Shown here piece after piece: positions 7,392-16,603 of a stretch of 46,611 bases of DNA. This DNA is from an uncultured Bacteroidia bacterium (GTDB taxonomy: Bacteria; Bacteroidota; Bacteroidia; Bacteroidales; UBA932), in assembly GCA_902780455.1 (NCBI GenBank), contig CACZFO010000010.1:1-46611 (forward strand). The letters run 5' to 3'. The translations under genes were made by a program, and so were the position numbers. How positions within the stretch are numbered: position 1 is the first letter of the stretch; the number at the start of each line of letters is the position of its first letter. Under the pieces are notes generated by a model. That model was not told the origin of the DNA. It saw only the letters and a program-made list of their open reading frames with translations, and did no database searches.

Positions 7392-9287
7392 ATGTTTTTA
7401 ACATCAGATTTCTCAAAGAGGTATGAAAAATTACCTGTAAAAATCTTCAGCGAACAGAGTGAAGCCGCAAAGGTCATTGTCAGGGATGTGGCTGTTCAGC
7501 TGAAGAAAAAGACTTCAGAAGGAAAGAAACTTGTTCTTGCTTTGGCGGCATCTTCCGCCTGTCTTCCTGTTTATGAAGAATTCATTGCAGCTGTAAAACA
7601 GAAGAAACTCAGTTTCAAGAATATAGTAGTGTTCGGAATGGATGACTACTATCCGTTGGACAAGAATGAACTCCAGAGCCATTACAGGTTCCTCAAGGAA
7701 TGCCTGCTGGATGATGTTGACATTCCTGCAAAGAACATCCACTTCATAGACAGCAGCAAGAGGGACAACATGGAGGAATACTGCCAGGGTTTTGAAAAAC
7801 AGATTGAGGATGCAGGAGGCCTGGATATGGTCATCACTTCCAACATGGCCATGAACGAGCCTGGTTCTCCTTATAACTCACGCACCAGAAAGATCAACCT
7901 CAACTACACCACCAGGGTTTCAGCTGCCAGCGAGTTCTTCGGAGTAGACGACGTTCCTTACTACGCAATTACCATGGGTATAGCTACCATACTGGAAGCC
8001 AGGAAAATATACTACCTGGCGTGGGGAGAGGGCAGCGCGCCTAAGATCAAGAACATAGTGCAGGGCGATGTTACCAAGATGGTACCGGCTTCTTACCTCC
8101 AGGAACACGGCAATGTCCATATCATGATAGACAAGGCCGCTTCTGTGAACCTGACCAGGATTGAAACCCCTTGGCTTACAGACAAGGTTGAGTGGACTCC
8201 ATATCTTATCCGCAAGTCTGTTTTCTGGCTTTGCAAGAAACTGGACAAGCCAATCCTCAAGCTGACCGACCGTGACTACAACGACAACGGCATGGCAGAC
8301 CTGGTTACCGAGAAAGGTCCTGCAAGTCAGATCAACATAAAGGTATTCAACGATTTGCAGCACATCATAAGCGGATGGCCGGGCGGAAAACCAAACACAG
8401 ACGACTCCACCCGTCCTGAGAGGGCGCTCCCTTATCCTAAGAGGGTTGTCGTGTTCTCCCCTCACCCGGATGATGATGTCATCTCGATGGGCGGTACCCT
8501 GGCCAGGCTCTCAGAGCACGGTCATGACATCCATCTTGCATACCAGACAAGCGGAAACATAGCTGTGTTTGACCATGACGTCATCCGTTATCTCGATTTC
8601 ATCCGCGAGAGCGCCGATATTTTTGACATAGACCAGAAGAAGGCTTCCAAGCTCTTCACCGACATAGAAAAACAGCTCAAGAAGAAGCATCCTGGACAGG
8701 CTGACCCTCTGATAGTGCGCAGGATAAAGACCTACATCAGAAGAGGAGAAGCAAGGAGCGCATGCCGCTACCTGGGAATTCCGGATGACCATGTGAATTT
8801 CCTTTCACTTCCGTTCTATGAGACAGGTGGTGTCAAGAAGAAACCACTGGGCAAGAAGGACATTGAGATCGTCAAGGAACTCCTGCAGAGGATCAAGCCT
8901 CATCAGATCTTTGCAGCCGGAGACCTCTCCGACCCTCATGGAACCCACAGGGTTTGCTTCCAGGCAATAATCCAGGCCTGTGAGGAACTCAAGGATGAAC
9001 CTTGGTTCAAGGACTGCCGTCTCTGGATGTACAGGGGCGCTTGGCAGGAGTGGGATGTGGCTGAGGCAGAAATGGCCGTTCCGCTCAGTCCTGAGGAGGT
9101 CAAGATCAAGAGGAGCGCAATATTCCGCCACCAGTCTCAGAAAGACTACCCTCTCTTCCCTGGTTCTGATGCAAGAGAGTTCTGGCTCAGGGCCGAGGAG
9201 CGCAACCACAATACGGCTGTGATCTTTGACAAACTGGGAATGGCTGAATATCAAGCAATCGAACTGTTCGTAAAATATAAGTTCTGA
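7392..9287 (+). CDS. Glucosamine-6-phosphate deaminase-like / PIG-L deacetylase fusion
   Basis: The 631-residue protein joins a NagB/RpiA-fold domain (about 1-260) to a PIG-L/LmbE domain (about 350-545), the layout annotated as a long NagB in Bacteroidota. The PIG-L half looks intact: HPDDD at 358-362 and DPHGTH at 514-519 supply the zinc ligands and catalytic Asp for N-deacetylation of GlcNAc-like substrates. The NagB half keeps the general-base Asp (MDDYY, D84) and NEPGS with E156. Where E. coli has DGHIAFNEP it reads TSNMAMNEP, so the positions of D141 and H143 are Thr149 and Asn151, and the substrate-phosphate loop (ATGSTP-like) is AASSAC. True deaminase activity is therefore doubtful; a coupled amino-sugar role is inferred. 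It lies between kdsA and a CBM9-like gene whose ATG overlaps its TGA. Confidence 0.82.
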   Translation: MFLTSDFSKRYEKLPVKIFSEQSEAAKVIVRDVAVQLKKKTSEGKKLVLALAASSACLPVYEEFIAAVKQKKLSFKNIVVFGMDDYYPLDKNELQSHYRFLKECLLDDVDIPAKNIHFIDSSKRDNMEEYCQGFEKQIEDAGGLDMVITSNMAMNEPGSPYNSRTRKINLNYTTRVSAASEFFGVDDVPYYAITMGIATILEARKIYYLAWGEGSAPKIKNIVQGDVTKMVPASYLQEHGNVHIMIDKAASVNLTRIETPWLTDKVEWTPYLIRKSVFWLCKKLDKPILKLTDRDYNDNGMADLVTEKGPASQINIKVFNDLQHIISGWPGGKPNTDDSTRPERALPYPKRVVVFSPHPDDDVISMGGTLARLSEHGHDIHLAYQTSGNIAVFDHDVIRYLDFIRESADIFDIDQKKASKLFTDIEKQLKKKHPGQADPLIVRRIKTYIRRGEARSACRYLGIPDDHVNFLSLPFYETGGVKKKPLGKKDIEIVKELLQRIKPHQIFAAGDLSDPHGTHRVCFQAIIQACEELKDEPWFKDCRLWMYRGAWQEWDVAEAEMAVPLSPEEVKIKRSAIFRHQSQKDYPLFPGSDAREFWLRAEERNHNTAVIFDKLGMAEYQAIELFVKYKF

Positions 9288-10060
9288 TGAAACTGGACAA
9301 ATTGATATTATATCCTGCCTTGCTCTGTCTTATCCTGAGCTGGGCAGGATATTCTGCATTCGGACAAAACCAGAGAAAGATGGAAAAGTTCAAGACAGCT
9401 AAAATTGCACATGTCCGCTTTGAAAGCGAGGTTCCGGACATGGCTGAAATCCAGGACAAGTTTTCAGTCCTTGAGGAAAATGCCATAGGCGTGGTAAACT
9501 GGCCTGACCGCAACGGCAGCTATTCGCCTAAGGCTTCTTTCAAGATCATGTATTCAGATACCGACCTCTACATCCGCTACCAGGTTGAGGAAACTGAAAT
9601 ACGTTCGATCTACGGGCAGGACTCTGCTTCAAAGCCTTGGACAGACGACTGCATGGAACTTTTCATAGCTCCTGTAAATGAGACCGCCGTCTATTACAAT
9701 ATAGAGATGAACTGCACCGGCCACGGAATAGTGGGCTACGGAGTAGGAAAGCCGGACCGCGGCCATTTCGGAGAAGACCGCATGAAGAGGATCAGGCGCT
9801 ACTCATCTCTTGGAAATGAAGCTTTCGGAGACAGGATATCCTCCAAGCCTGTATGCTGGAATATGATCATCGTGATTCCATTGGATCTTATCTGCCAGGG
9901 AAGAAGCGTTGACTCTCTCAAAGGGCAGATCGTAAGGGGCAACGTTTTCAAGTGCGGAGACCAGATGCAGAATTCCCATTATCTGACATGGAATCCTGTA
10001 GGTACGCCAAGGCCGGATTACCACCGTCCTGAATTCTTCGGATATTTTGAGTTTGAATAA
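9287..10060 (+). CDS. Exported CBM9-like carbohydrate-binding protein
   Basis: This 257-residue protein starts with a signal peptide (hydrophobic residues 6-24, probable cleavage before GlnAsnGln at about 27). The rest is a single beta-rich domain resembling CBM9-like proteins of Bacteroidota: LYIRYQVEE, KPWTDDCMELFIAP, YYNIEMNCTG and a C-terminal RPEFFGYFEF. Such domains are thought to bind sugars; no catalytic motif is seen. Its ATG shares a base with the TGA of the NagB/PIG-L gene (TGATG), so the two are translationally coupled although one product is cytoplasmic and the other exported. Its TAA directly abuts the stop codon of tamL on the other strand. Ligand unknown; family call moderately firm. 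Confidence 0.75.
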   Translation: MKLDKLILYPALLCLILSWAGYSAFGQNQRKMEKFKTAKIAHVRFESEVPDMAEIQDKFSVLEENAIGVVNWPDRNGSYSPKASFKIMYSDTDLYIRYQVEETEIRSIYGQDSASKPWTDDCMELFIAPVNETAVYYNIEMNCTGHGIVGYGVGKPDRGHFGEDRMKRIRRYSSLGNEAFGDRISSKPVCWNMIIVIPLDLICQGRSVDSLKGQIVRGNVFKCGDQMQNSHYLTWNPVGTPRPDYHRPEFFGYFEFE

Positions 10061-12391
10061 TCAGAAAGGATAACCTATACCGAAACTGATTTCGAAGTTA
10101 TCTTTCTTGAACCATTTGCCCGGTCCCGTCCATTCGGATGTGGCCGGGTTAAATGTTTTGAAGCCCAAGTCAAGTCTTATGACGGCAAAATCGAGGTCCA
10201 GCCTGAGTCCGGCTCCTACATCCCATGCAAGATGCTTGTAGAAGTCCTTCATCCTGAATACTCCCCTCTTTTCAATCACGTCGTCCGGGGAAGTGGCTTT
10301 CCTGTCGAAAGTCCAGATGTTTCCGATATCGGTGAATATTGCTCCGTTGAACATTGAAACTATAGGAAACCTATACTCAAGATTACCCTCCAGTTTGATG
10401 TCTCCGGTCTGGTTAGGTATGGTGAATGCCGAGTCTCTTGGAGCATATCCCGGGCCGAGAGTCCTTGGCTGCCAGCCCCTCATGTCGTAAGCTCCGCCTC
10501 CCCAGAACATCTTTTCCAAAGGAAGCATGTGGGAATTGCCGTACCCCTTTCCTACCCCACCCAGGGCTCGGATGGCCAGCATGTGGTTGGGGTTATTGCC
10601 AAACTTGAACGTGTAGACTCCTGAAAGCTCGGTTCTGAAGTACTGTGAATATGGAGATTTCCAGATGAGCCTTTCGCCCTTGTCGTTCTTCTTGAGAGAA
10701 CCGTTCATCAGACTCAGGACGTTGCCCGACAGATCGAGGCTGTACCTGATGTAGAAGTAGTCGTTCTTTGGTTTTGCGGCAACATCCGATATGTAATACA
10801 GGCTTGTTCCAACTCCGATGTCAAAGTGGTCGCTGTAGGAGTTTTTCGGGAACGGGTCGCTGAGCATTTCATAGAAAATGGTGTCTATGTTGAACATCCT
10901 TACGATGTTGACCCTGAGCGGCGTTGCCTTTATGTGAAGTTTGCGGCGTATGTTCCAGCTGTAGTTATAGCTGCCGGAAATGATGTTCCTAGTATATTCC
11001 GGACGGGTCTGGTAACTGAAGGAGGCTATGATTTCTGTGTGAGGCACAGTCTTGGACCTGAACCAGCTGTTGGGAGCCAGCAGGAACCTCGGAATGTCCA
11101 GCGTGGCATTCAGTCCGAGTTCGGTAGAATGGATGTTGCTGTTGAACTTGAACTGGAAATCGCCCATGAGGCTGATGGTCAGCAATTCAGCACCCCTGAA
11201 CAGATTCTTGTGGAAATATGAGAGTGATGGAGATACACCAAGGAGTCCGTTTGAATTTGTAGAACCCTGGAGGTCTACCTTGAAGCCCTGTACGTTTCCG
11301 GCCTGCAAGGTTATCATAGTCTGGACCTTGGACGAATCTGTCTCCTGCTGCTGGATGTTTACGCTGCTGAAAAGATTGAGGCCTGCAAACCTGGAATATG
11401 TGGTCTCCACCAGGCTTTCGTCATATTGCTGCCCGGGCACTATCAGGTTGAGCCTGTCCAGTACTTTCTTCCTGACAAGGTTGCCGCTTCTGGAGAAATT
11501 GATGACGCTGATGTTCCTATAGTCAACGGTATCTATCTGCGAACGCCACAGCCTCAGCAAGGAGTCTCTCCTTACAATTGCTGCGGAATCCGCGCTCATG
11601 TCTATGTTTCCTGACTGTTGGAAATTCCTTCTGGTAGAAACGAATACTTTGTCAAAGCTGAATATCCTGTGCTTCCTTGCATCGTTTTCAGAGCCGTTCC
11701 TGGGATATTCTTTTATAGCCATGTCCAAATGGCTTCTCCCGTTATGGGCAAGGGTATCTCCGCTAAAGAAGAAGAAACTCTTGTCAAAACCGTAGTATCC
11801 GGAACTGCGGTAAATTGCGGCAAGGCGTTCCGACTCTTTCTCCAGAAGGTCTTCGGAGAGGATGACTCCGGGTTTGACCAGGCTCTCCTTCTGGTTGGCA
11901 CTCATTATGTCATACATGTTCACATCGGGAATATCGTATGAAACGGAATCTATGACATACCTGTTGCCCGGAGTAACAGTGTATGTGACCTTTGTCTTCT
12001 TTTCATCCGTTTTTACCTGAGTGGTTATCGATGAGTGATAGAATCCCTTGTATTTCATGTGATTGAGCATGTTGTTGACCGAGCTCTTCACAAGTGCCTC
12101 ATCAAATATCAGAGGCGGGGTTCCCATTTTTTCGGCGATTTTGTCCCATCCTCTGCCGGTACCGTTTCCGGTGTTGTAGATAGCCACCGGGATCTGGAAT
12201 CCCAGAATGCCGCGCTTTGGAGTCTGCTTGATGTAGTTCGGAAGGTCCAGAAGTTCTTCCGGCTTTTTTGTGGTATATTCTATTTCATTGGAAACCAGCA
12301 TGCTATGGCCTTCCGGTATAACCTTGGTCATACTGCAGGAGGTCATCAGAGCGCAGATGGAACATATCGATATGATGGCTAGAAATCTCAT
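10061..12391 (-). CDS. tamL: TamL, BamA/TamA-family outer-membrane lipoprotein
   Basis: The 776-residue protein has a lipoprotein signal with the acylated Cys at residue 19 (LMTSC). POTRA-like repeats follow (about 30-370, with motifs such as YVIDSV and FSRSGNLVRKKVLDRL), then a C-terminal 16-strand beta-barrel of the Omp85 family. Near the end are the GGAYDMRGW stretch, equivalent to the conserved VRGF/Y loop, and a terminal aromatic strand ending SFGIGYPF. Bacteroidota TamL replaces TamA and works with TamB in outer-membrane assembly or lipid transfer; tamB is not in this window. The gene has its own promoter at 12408-12401 and runs convergent to the CBM9 gene with no intergenic base. Distinguishing TamL from a BamA paralogue rests on the lipobox and the Bacteroidota context. 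Confidence 0.88.
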   Translation of the reverse strand: MRFLAIISICSICALMTSCSMTKVIPEGHSMLVSNEIEYTTKKPEELLDLPNYIKQTPKRGILGFQIPVAIYNTGNGTGRGWDKIAEKMGTPPLIFDEALVKSSVNNMLNHMKYKGFYHSSITTQVKTDEKKTKVTYTVTPGNRYVIDSVSYDIPDVNMYDIMSANQKESLVKPGVILSEDLLEKESERLAAIYRSSGYYGFDKSFFFFSGDTLAHNGRSHLDMAIKEYPRNGSENDARKHRIFSFDKVFVSTRRNFQQSGNIDMSADSAAIVRRDSLLRLWRSQIDTVDYRNISVINFSRSGNLVRKKVLDRLNLIVPGQQYDESLVETTYSRFAGLNLFSSVNIQQQETDSSKVQTMITLQAGNVQGFKVDLQGSTNSNGLLGVSPSLSYFHKNLFRGAELLTISLMGDFQFKFNSNIHSTELGLNATLDIPRFLLAPNSWFRSKTVPHTEIIASFSYQTRPEYTRNIISGSYNYSWNIRRKLHIKATPLRVNIVRMFNIDTIFYEMLSDPFPKNSYSDHFDIGVGTSLYYISDVAAKPKNDYFYIRYSLDLSGNVLSLMNGSLKKNDKGERLIWKSPYSQYFRTELSGVYTFKFGNNPNHMLAIRALGGVGKGYGNSHMLPLEKMFWGGGAYDMRGWQPRTLGPGYAPRDSAFTIPNQTGDIKLEGNLEYRFPIVSMFNGAIFTDIGNIWTFDRKATSPDDVIEKRGVFRMKDFYKHLAWDVGAGLRLDLDFAVIRLDLGFKTFNPATSEWTGPGKWFKKDNFEISFGIGYPF

Positions 12392-12400
12392 ATTTCAATC

Positions 12401-12408
12401 CAAAATTA
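12401..12408 (-). promoter_or_regulatory. -7 promoter box for tamL
   Basis: Minus-strand TAATTTTG fits TAnnTTTG. It ends nine bases before the tamL ATG, implying a leader of only a few bases. Confidence 0.5.
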
Positions 12409-12440
12409 CTCAAAATCTAACAATTAATAGCAATATTGAA

Positions 12441-12448
12441 TATATTTG
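12441..12448 (+). promoter_or_regulatory. -7 promoter box for the arginine decarboxylase gene
   Basis: TATATTTG fits TAnnTTTG fully. It gives a leader of roughly 65 bases before ATG 12521. No structured element was recognised in that leader. Confidence 0.6.
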
Positions 12449-12520
12449 TACTCAGATAGACAATCCAAGTGAGCCGGATTGTCTCAAAATAACTGAAGAA
12501 ACTTAATCGGATTGTATAAA

Positions 12521-13921
12521 ATGAAGAACAAGTACATCAATTTGGTTGAACAGACCTTTGACTGGCCGCAGGCTGAATTTAAGGTAGAAGACGGTAATTT
12601 GTTTTTTCACGACATCCCGATGATGGATGTCATAGACCAGTACGGCACTCCGCTCAAGATAACCTATCTGCCAAAGATTTCGAGCCAGATCCAAAGGGCC
12701 AAGAGGATGTTCAACGTAGCCATGGCCAAGGTGGATTACAAGGGTTCCTATCACTATTGCTACTGTACCAAGAGTTCTCATTTTGCCTTTGTGCTTCAGG
12801 AAGCTCTCAAGAACGACATCAACCTGGAGACTTCTTCCGCATTTGACTTCAATATTGTGGATTCCCTTTATGAAGAGGAACTTATAGATAAGAACATAAT
12901 GATAATCTGCAACGGATACAAGAAGGATCTGTATGTGGAGAACATTGCGGCCAAGGTCAATGACGGATGGAAGAACATAATTCCCATCCTTGACAACATG
13001 GGAGAGTTCAACGATTTTGACAAGGTAATCGAGAAGCCTTGCAACATAGGTATCCGCATTGCTTCTGAGGAGGAACCTAAGTTTGAGTTCTATACATCCA
13101 GGCTTGGAATCCGTTACTCGGATATAGTTCCGTTCTATAAGGACAAGATAGCCAAGAGCAAGAAGTTTTCTCTCAAAATGCTACACTTCTTCATCAATAC
13201 CGGCATAAAGGACAACGCTTACTATTGGAATGAACTTTCAAAGTGTGTCAATGTTTATTGCGATCTTAAGTCTGTTTGCCCAGACTTGGATTCTCTTAAC
13301 ATCGGAGGCGGATTCCCTATCAAGTCTTCTCTGGTGGAAGATTACGATTATGAGTATATGACTGAGGAAGTTATTTCACAGATCAAACTCATCTGCAATC
13401 AGCGAGGTGTTCCTGAGCCTGACATCTTCACCGAATTCGGAAGCTTTACCGTAGGTGAAAGCGGAGCTACTATCTTTCAGGTACTCGACGTAAAGCAGCA
13501 GAACGACAGGGAAAGATGGTACATGATAGACAGCTCTTTCATGACCACCCTTCCTGACATCTGGGGAATCAAGAAGAGATTCATCATGCTCCCGATAAAC
13601 AAGTGGGAGAACCAGTACCAGAGAGTATTCCTCGGCGGTCTTACTTGTGATTCAGAAGATTATTACAACGCGGAGGCTCACTCCAATGCCATCTTCCTTC
13701 CTATTACCGAAGGCAAGCATGAGCCTGAACCTCTGTACATAGGTTTCTTCCATACCGGGGCTTATCAGGAATCGATAGCCGGTTACGGCGGAATACAGCA
13801 CTGCCTCATTCCGGCGCCAAAGCATGTCATCATAGACAAGGACGCCAACGGTGATTATACCACCAAGCTCTTCAGCAAGGAGCAGTCTTACAAGAGCATG
13901 CTCAAGATATTGGGATACTAG
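12521..13921 (+). CDS. speA: PLP-dependent arginine decarboxylase, Bacteroidota type
   Basis: The protein is 466 residues from ATG 12521; an in-frame TTG nine bases upstream is less likely. It is a fold-III (alanine racemase-like) decarboxylase. K84 in YCTKSSHF should bind PLP, and later motifs include ETSSAFD, CNGYKK, FFINTG, LNIGGGFP, a glutamate in FTEFGSFTVGES, GLTCDSEDYY with the catalytic Cys, and GAYQE. It closely resembles the roughly 465-residue proteins annotated as arginine decarboxylase in Flavobacteria and Bacteroides, which lack the long insertions of E. coli SpeA. The product would be agmatine for polyamine synthesis. Arginine versus another basic amino acid is inferred from that resemblance. 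The methyltransferase gene follows after five bases. Confidence 0.85.
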   Translation: MKNKYINLVEQTFDWPQAEFKVEDGNLFFHDIPMMDVIDQYGTPLKITYLPKISSQIQRAKRMFNVAMAKVDYKGSYHYCYCTKSSHFAFVLQEALKNDINLETSSAFDFNIVDSLYEEELIDKNIMIICNGYKKDLYVENIAAKVNDGWKNIIPILDNMGEFNDFDKVIEKPCNIGIRIASEEEPKFEFYTSRLGIRYSDIVPFYKDKIAKSKKFSLKMLHFFINTGIKDNAYYWNELSKCVNVYCDLKSVCPDLDSLNIGGGFPIKSSLVEDYDYEYMTEEVISQIKLICNQRGVPEPDIFTEFGSFTVGESGATIFQVLDVKQQNDRERWYMIDSSFMTTLPDIWGIKKRFIMLPINKWENQYQRVFLGGLTCDSEDYYNAEAHSNAIFLPITEGKHEPEPLYIGFFHTGAYQESIAGYGGIQHCLIPAPKHVIIDKDANGDYTTKLFSKEQSYKSMLKILGY

Positions 13922-13926
13922 CATTT

Positions 13927-14694
13927 ATGGAGAAAACTCTGACAGCAGCCCAGATCAGGTCTATCCGTTCGCTCCAGCAGAAGAAGTTCCGCCAGGAAAC
14001 TTCCCTGTTCGTGGTGGAGGGAGAAAAGCTTGTTGGAGAGGCCCTGGATTCCGGATTTGAGGTCGAAGGCGTGTACAGGACCGATGAGATCGGGATTAAG
14101 GTTATGGAGCGTATCTCCTCCCTGTCCTCCCCTTCTCCCGTTCTGGCAGTGATCAGGCAGAAAAAGTACTCTCCAGACAGTATCTCACTGAAAAAAGGCC
14201 GGTTATATCTTATTCTCGACGGGGTCAAGGACCCTGGCAACATGGGAACAATGATACGCCTTGCAGACTGGTTCGGAGTGTCTGCCGTTTTCTGCAGCAT
14301 GGACTGCGTGGAACTCTACAACCCCAAGACCGTGCAGGCAACCATGGGGGCTGTCTTCAGGGTGCCGGTCGTTTACTGCGATCTCTGCCATGTGGTTGCG
14401 GCCGCAGGCAACAATGACATTCCGGTTTTCGGAACATTCCTGGACGGCTCGCCCGTAACATCGGACAAATCGTTTGCTCAAACTGCCGGCAAGGGATCAG
14501 CGATAGTCATGGGAAGCGAATCTAACGGAATTTCCCCTGAACTGGCTTCTGCAATTCCTAAGTCGCGGCACATACTGATTCCGTCTTTTGATGTTTCAGG
14601 CAATCCAAAAGTTGCAGGCGATACTACGGGAAGTGAATCGATGAATGTGGCAACAGCCTGTGCCGCAATACTTTCCCTGATAAGAACCAGATAG
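13927..14694 (+). CDS. TrmH/SpoU-family rRNA 2'-O-methyltransferase
   Basis: This 255-residue SPOUT enzyme has an N-terminal substrate-binding domain (residues 1-90; RSLQQKKFRQE and VVEGEKLVGEAL are typical) and a trefoil-knot SAM domain. Motif 1 is DPGNMGTMIR (N105, R111) and motif 2 GSESNGIS (E198). Motif 3 ends in SESMNVATA (N240). Motif 3 normally reads IP-few residues-SLNVS; here about 12 extra residues separate IPSF (218-221) from SMN (238-240). The likely reaction is 2'-O-methylation of a ribose in rRNA or tRNA; the site cannot be told. It follows speA by five bases and ends one base from the stop codon of the ABC-F gene on the opposite strand. Confidence 0.88.
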   Translation: MEKTLTAAQIRSIRSLQQKKFRQETSLFVVEGEKLVGEALDSGFEVEGVYRTDEIGIKVMERISSLSSPSPVLAVIRQKKYSPDSISLKKGRLYLILDGVKDPGNMGTMIRLADWFGVSAVFCSMDCVELYNPKTVQATMGAVFRVPVVYCDLCHVVAAAGNNDIPVFGTFLDGSPVTSDKSFAQTAGKGSAIVMGSESNGISPELASAIPKSRHILIPSFDVSGNPKVAGDTTGSESMNVATACAAILSLIRTR

Positions 14695-14695
14695 C

Positions 14696-16603
14696 TCAGC
14701 CGGCTATTTCCATCCAGCGGTCGAGCTTGGCATCTCTTTCCTGGCGGAGCTGGGAGTACTTTGCAGAAAGTTCCGCAACCTGCTGCTCAGACTTCGGAGA
14801 TGACAGTTGGAGTTCTATTTCCCCTATCTGGTTGTCCAGCTGGGCAATTTCATTTTCCAGCTTCTCCACATCCTTTCTCTTCCGTCTTTCTTCCTTGCTT
14901 TCTGCCCTTGCAATCTGGGAATCCTTGGCAGGGGCTGCCTTTTTTGGATCTTCCTTCTTTTCCTGCGGAGGCTTCGGCGACACAGCCAGAAGGTCTTTCC
15001 TGAGATGTTCAAGATAGGCTTCGATTCCTCCCAGATGCTCCTTTACCCGGCCGTCTCTGAATTCATACGCCTTGTCTACCAGACCGTTGAGAAAATCCCT
15101 GTCGTGAGAAACGATCACCAGTGTTCCGTCATATTTCTGAAGGGCCTGCTTGAGGATTTCCTTGCTCTGGATGTCCATGTGGTTGGTCGGCTCGTCAAGG
15201 GCAAGCAGATTGTATGGCTTGAGTATCAGTTTTGCCATTGCCAGTCTTGCTCTTTCTCCGCCGCTCAGCACGGCAACCTTCTTGTCGACATCCTCTCCCT
15301 TGAATAGGAAGGCTCCCAAAATGTCCCTTAGCCTCTGGCGATACTCTCCCGGAGCTGCATTCTCCAGCGTGGAGTAGACCGTTTCATTTTTGTCCAGTAT
15401 ATCCTCCTGATTCTGGGCATAATACCCAAGGGCAACGTTGAAGCCGAATTCGGCCTTGCCTCCCAGGTACTCCAGTTCCTTTATCAGGACTTTCATCATG
15501 GTTGTCTTGCCTTCGCCGTTCCTTCCCACAAAAGCCACCTTCTCTCCCCTTTCAATTGTCATATTGATCTTGGATGCTACCACCTTGCTTCCGTAACCGA
15601 TGCTCAGGTCCTCAGACTTGAACACCACCTGGCCGCTGCGCGGTGCCGGTGGAAACTTTACGGTTAGGGCTGCCTTGTCTTCCAGATCCACCTCGATCCT
15701 TTCCAACTTGTCAAGGGCCTTAATGCGGCTTTGGACCTGATTGCTCTTTGTAGCCTTGTAGCGAAACCTCTCTATGAATTCCTCTGTCTTCTCAATCATC
15801 CTCTGCTGGTTCTCGTAGGCAGATCTCTGCTGCTCCATCCTCTCTGCCCTCAGTATCTTGTACTTTGAATACGGTACTTTGTAATCGTGGATTTTTGAGA
15901 GCATTATCTCTATGGTGCGGCTTGTGGTGCTGTCGAGGAACTTGCGGTCGTGGGAAATCAGAAGCACGGAGCCCCTGAATGTCTTGAGATAGTCTTCAAA
16001 CCATTGGATGGATTCACTGTCCAGATGGTTGGTAGGCTCGTCCAAAAGCAGGCAGTCTGGCTTGGAAAGCAGGATTTTGGCCAGCTCAATCCTCATGTTC
16101 CAGCCCTGGCTGAGCTCCCTTGTAGGCCGTTCGAACTCGGAGGGCTTGAAACCCAGTCCGGTGAGGACCTTTTCCGCCTGGCTCATTGGAGGTTCGCTCT
16201 CCATTATGGAAATCCTGTCCTGGATGTTGTTGAGTTCAACGATCAGGTTGCTGTAGGCATTGGACTGGTAATCCGTTCTCTCCGAGAGCTGGGCGGTTAT
16301 TTCATCCATCCTGTCATGGAGGGAAAACAGGGCATCGAAGGCTTTCATGGTCTCCTCCATTACGGTCTTGTCCTTTGCGTGGGACATCTGCTGCGGAAGA
16401 TAACCTATCCTTTCTCCCTTGGTTTTGGTTATGGTGCCGGATGTCGGTGACACCTCGCCCAGTATGAGTTTCAGAAGAGTGGATTTGCCGGCACCGTTCT
16501 TTCCAACCAGACCTATCTTCTCATTGTCTGAAATATGTATGTTTATGTGGTCCAGGAGAGTAAAAGCTCCCCAGGACAACGAAAGGTCATTAACCGTTAT
16601 CAT
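14696..16603 (-). CDS. ABC-F family ribosome-associated ATPase
   Basis: The product is 635 residues from ATG 16603 (MITVNDLSLSWG), which overlaps the tatC stop as ATGA; a start ten codons upstream would lie deep in tatC and is unlikely. It has two ABC domains and no membrane segment. First domain: Walker A GKNGAGKST, signature LSQGW, Walker B LLLDEPTNHLD. An arginine-rich linker with the ABC-F signature region follows. Second domain: GRNGEGKTT, LSGGE, ALDEPTNHMD. A C-terminal coiled coil (about the last 70 residues, Uup-like) follows a Pro/Lys/Ala-rich hinge. ABC-F proteins act on the ribosome as translation factors or antibiotic-protection proteins. Here a housekeeping Uup/EttA-like role is more likely because there is no resistance context. 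Confidence 0.93.
   Translation of the reverse strand: MITVNDLSLSWGAFTLLDHINIHISDNEKIGLVGKNGAGKSTLLKLILGEVSPTSGTITKTKGERIGYLPQQMSHAKDKTVMEETMKAFDALFSLHDRMDEITAQLSERTDYQSNAYSNLIVELNNIQDRISIMESEPPMSQAEKVLTGLGFKPSEFERPTRELSQGWNMRIELAKILLSKPDCLLLDEPTNHLDSESIQWFEDYLKTFRGSVLLISHDRKFLDSTTSRTIEIMLSKIHDYKVPYSKYKILRAERMEQQRSAYENQQRMIEKTEEFIERFRYKATKSNQVQSRIKALDKLERIEVDLEDKAALTVKFPPAPRSGQVVFKSEDLSIGYGSKVVASKINMTIERGEKVAFVGRNGEGKTTMMKVLIKELEYLGGKAEFGFNVALGYYAQNQEDILDKNETVYSTLENAAPGEYRQRLRDILGAFLFKGEDVDKKVAVLSGGERARLAMAKLILKPYNLLALDEPTNHMDIQSKEILKQALQKYDGTLVIVSHDRDFLNGLVDKAYEFRDGRVKEHLGGIEAYLEHLRKDLLAVSPKPPQEKKEDPKKAAPAKDSQIARAESKEERRKRKDVEKLENEIAQLDNQIGEIELQLSSPKSEQQVAELSAKYSQLRQERDAKLDRWMEIAG

Noticed and set aside
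14689..14706. ATAGC/GCTAT hairpin across the methyltransferase and ABC-F stops as a bidirectional terminator
   Set aside because: The stem is only five base pairs and followed by at most three T residues.
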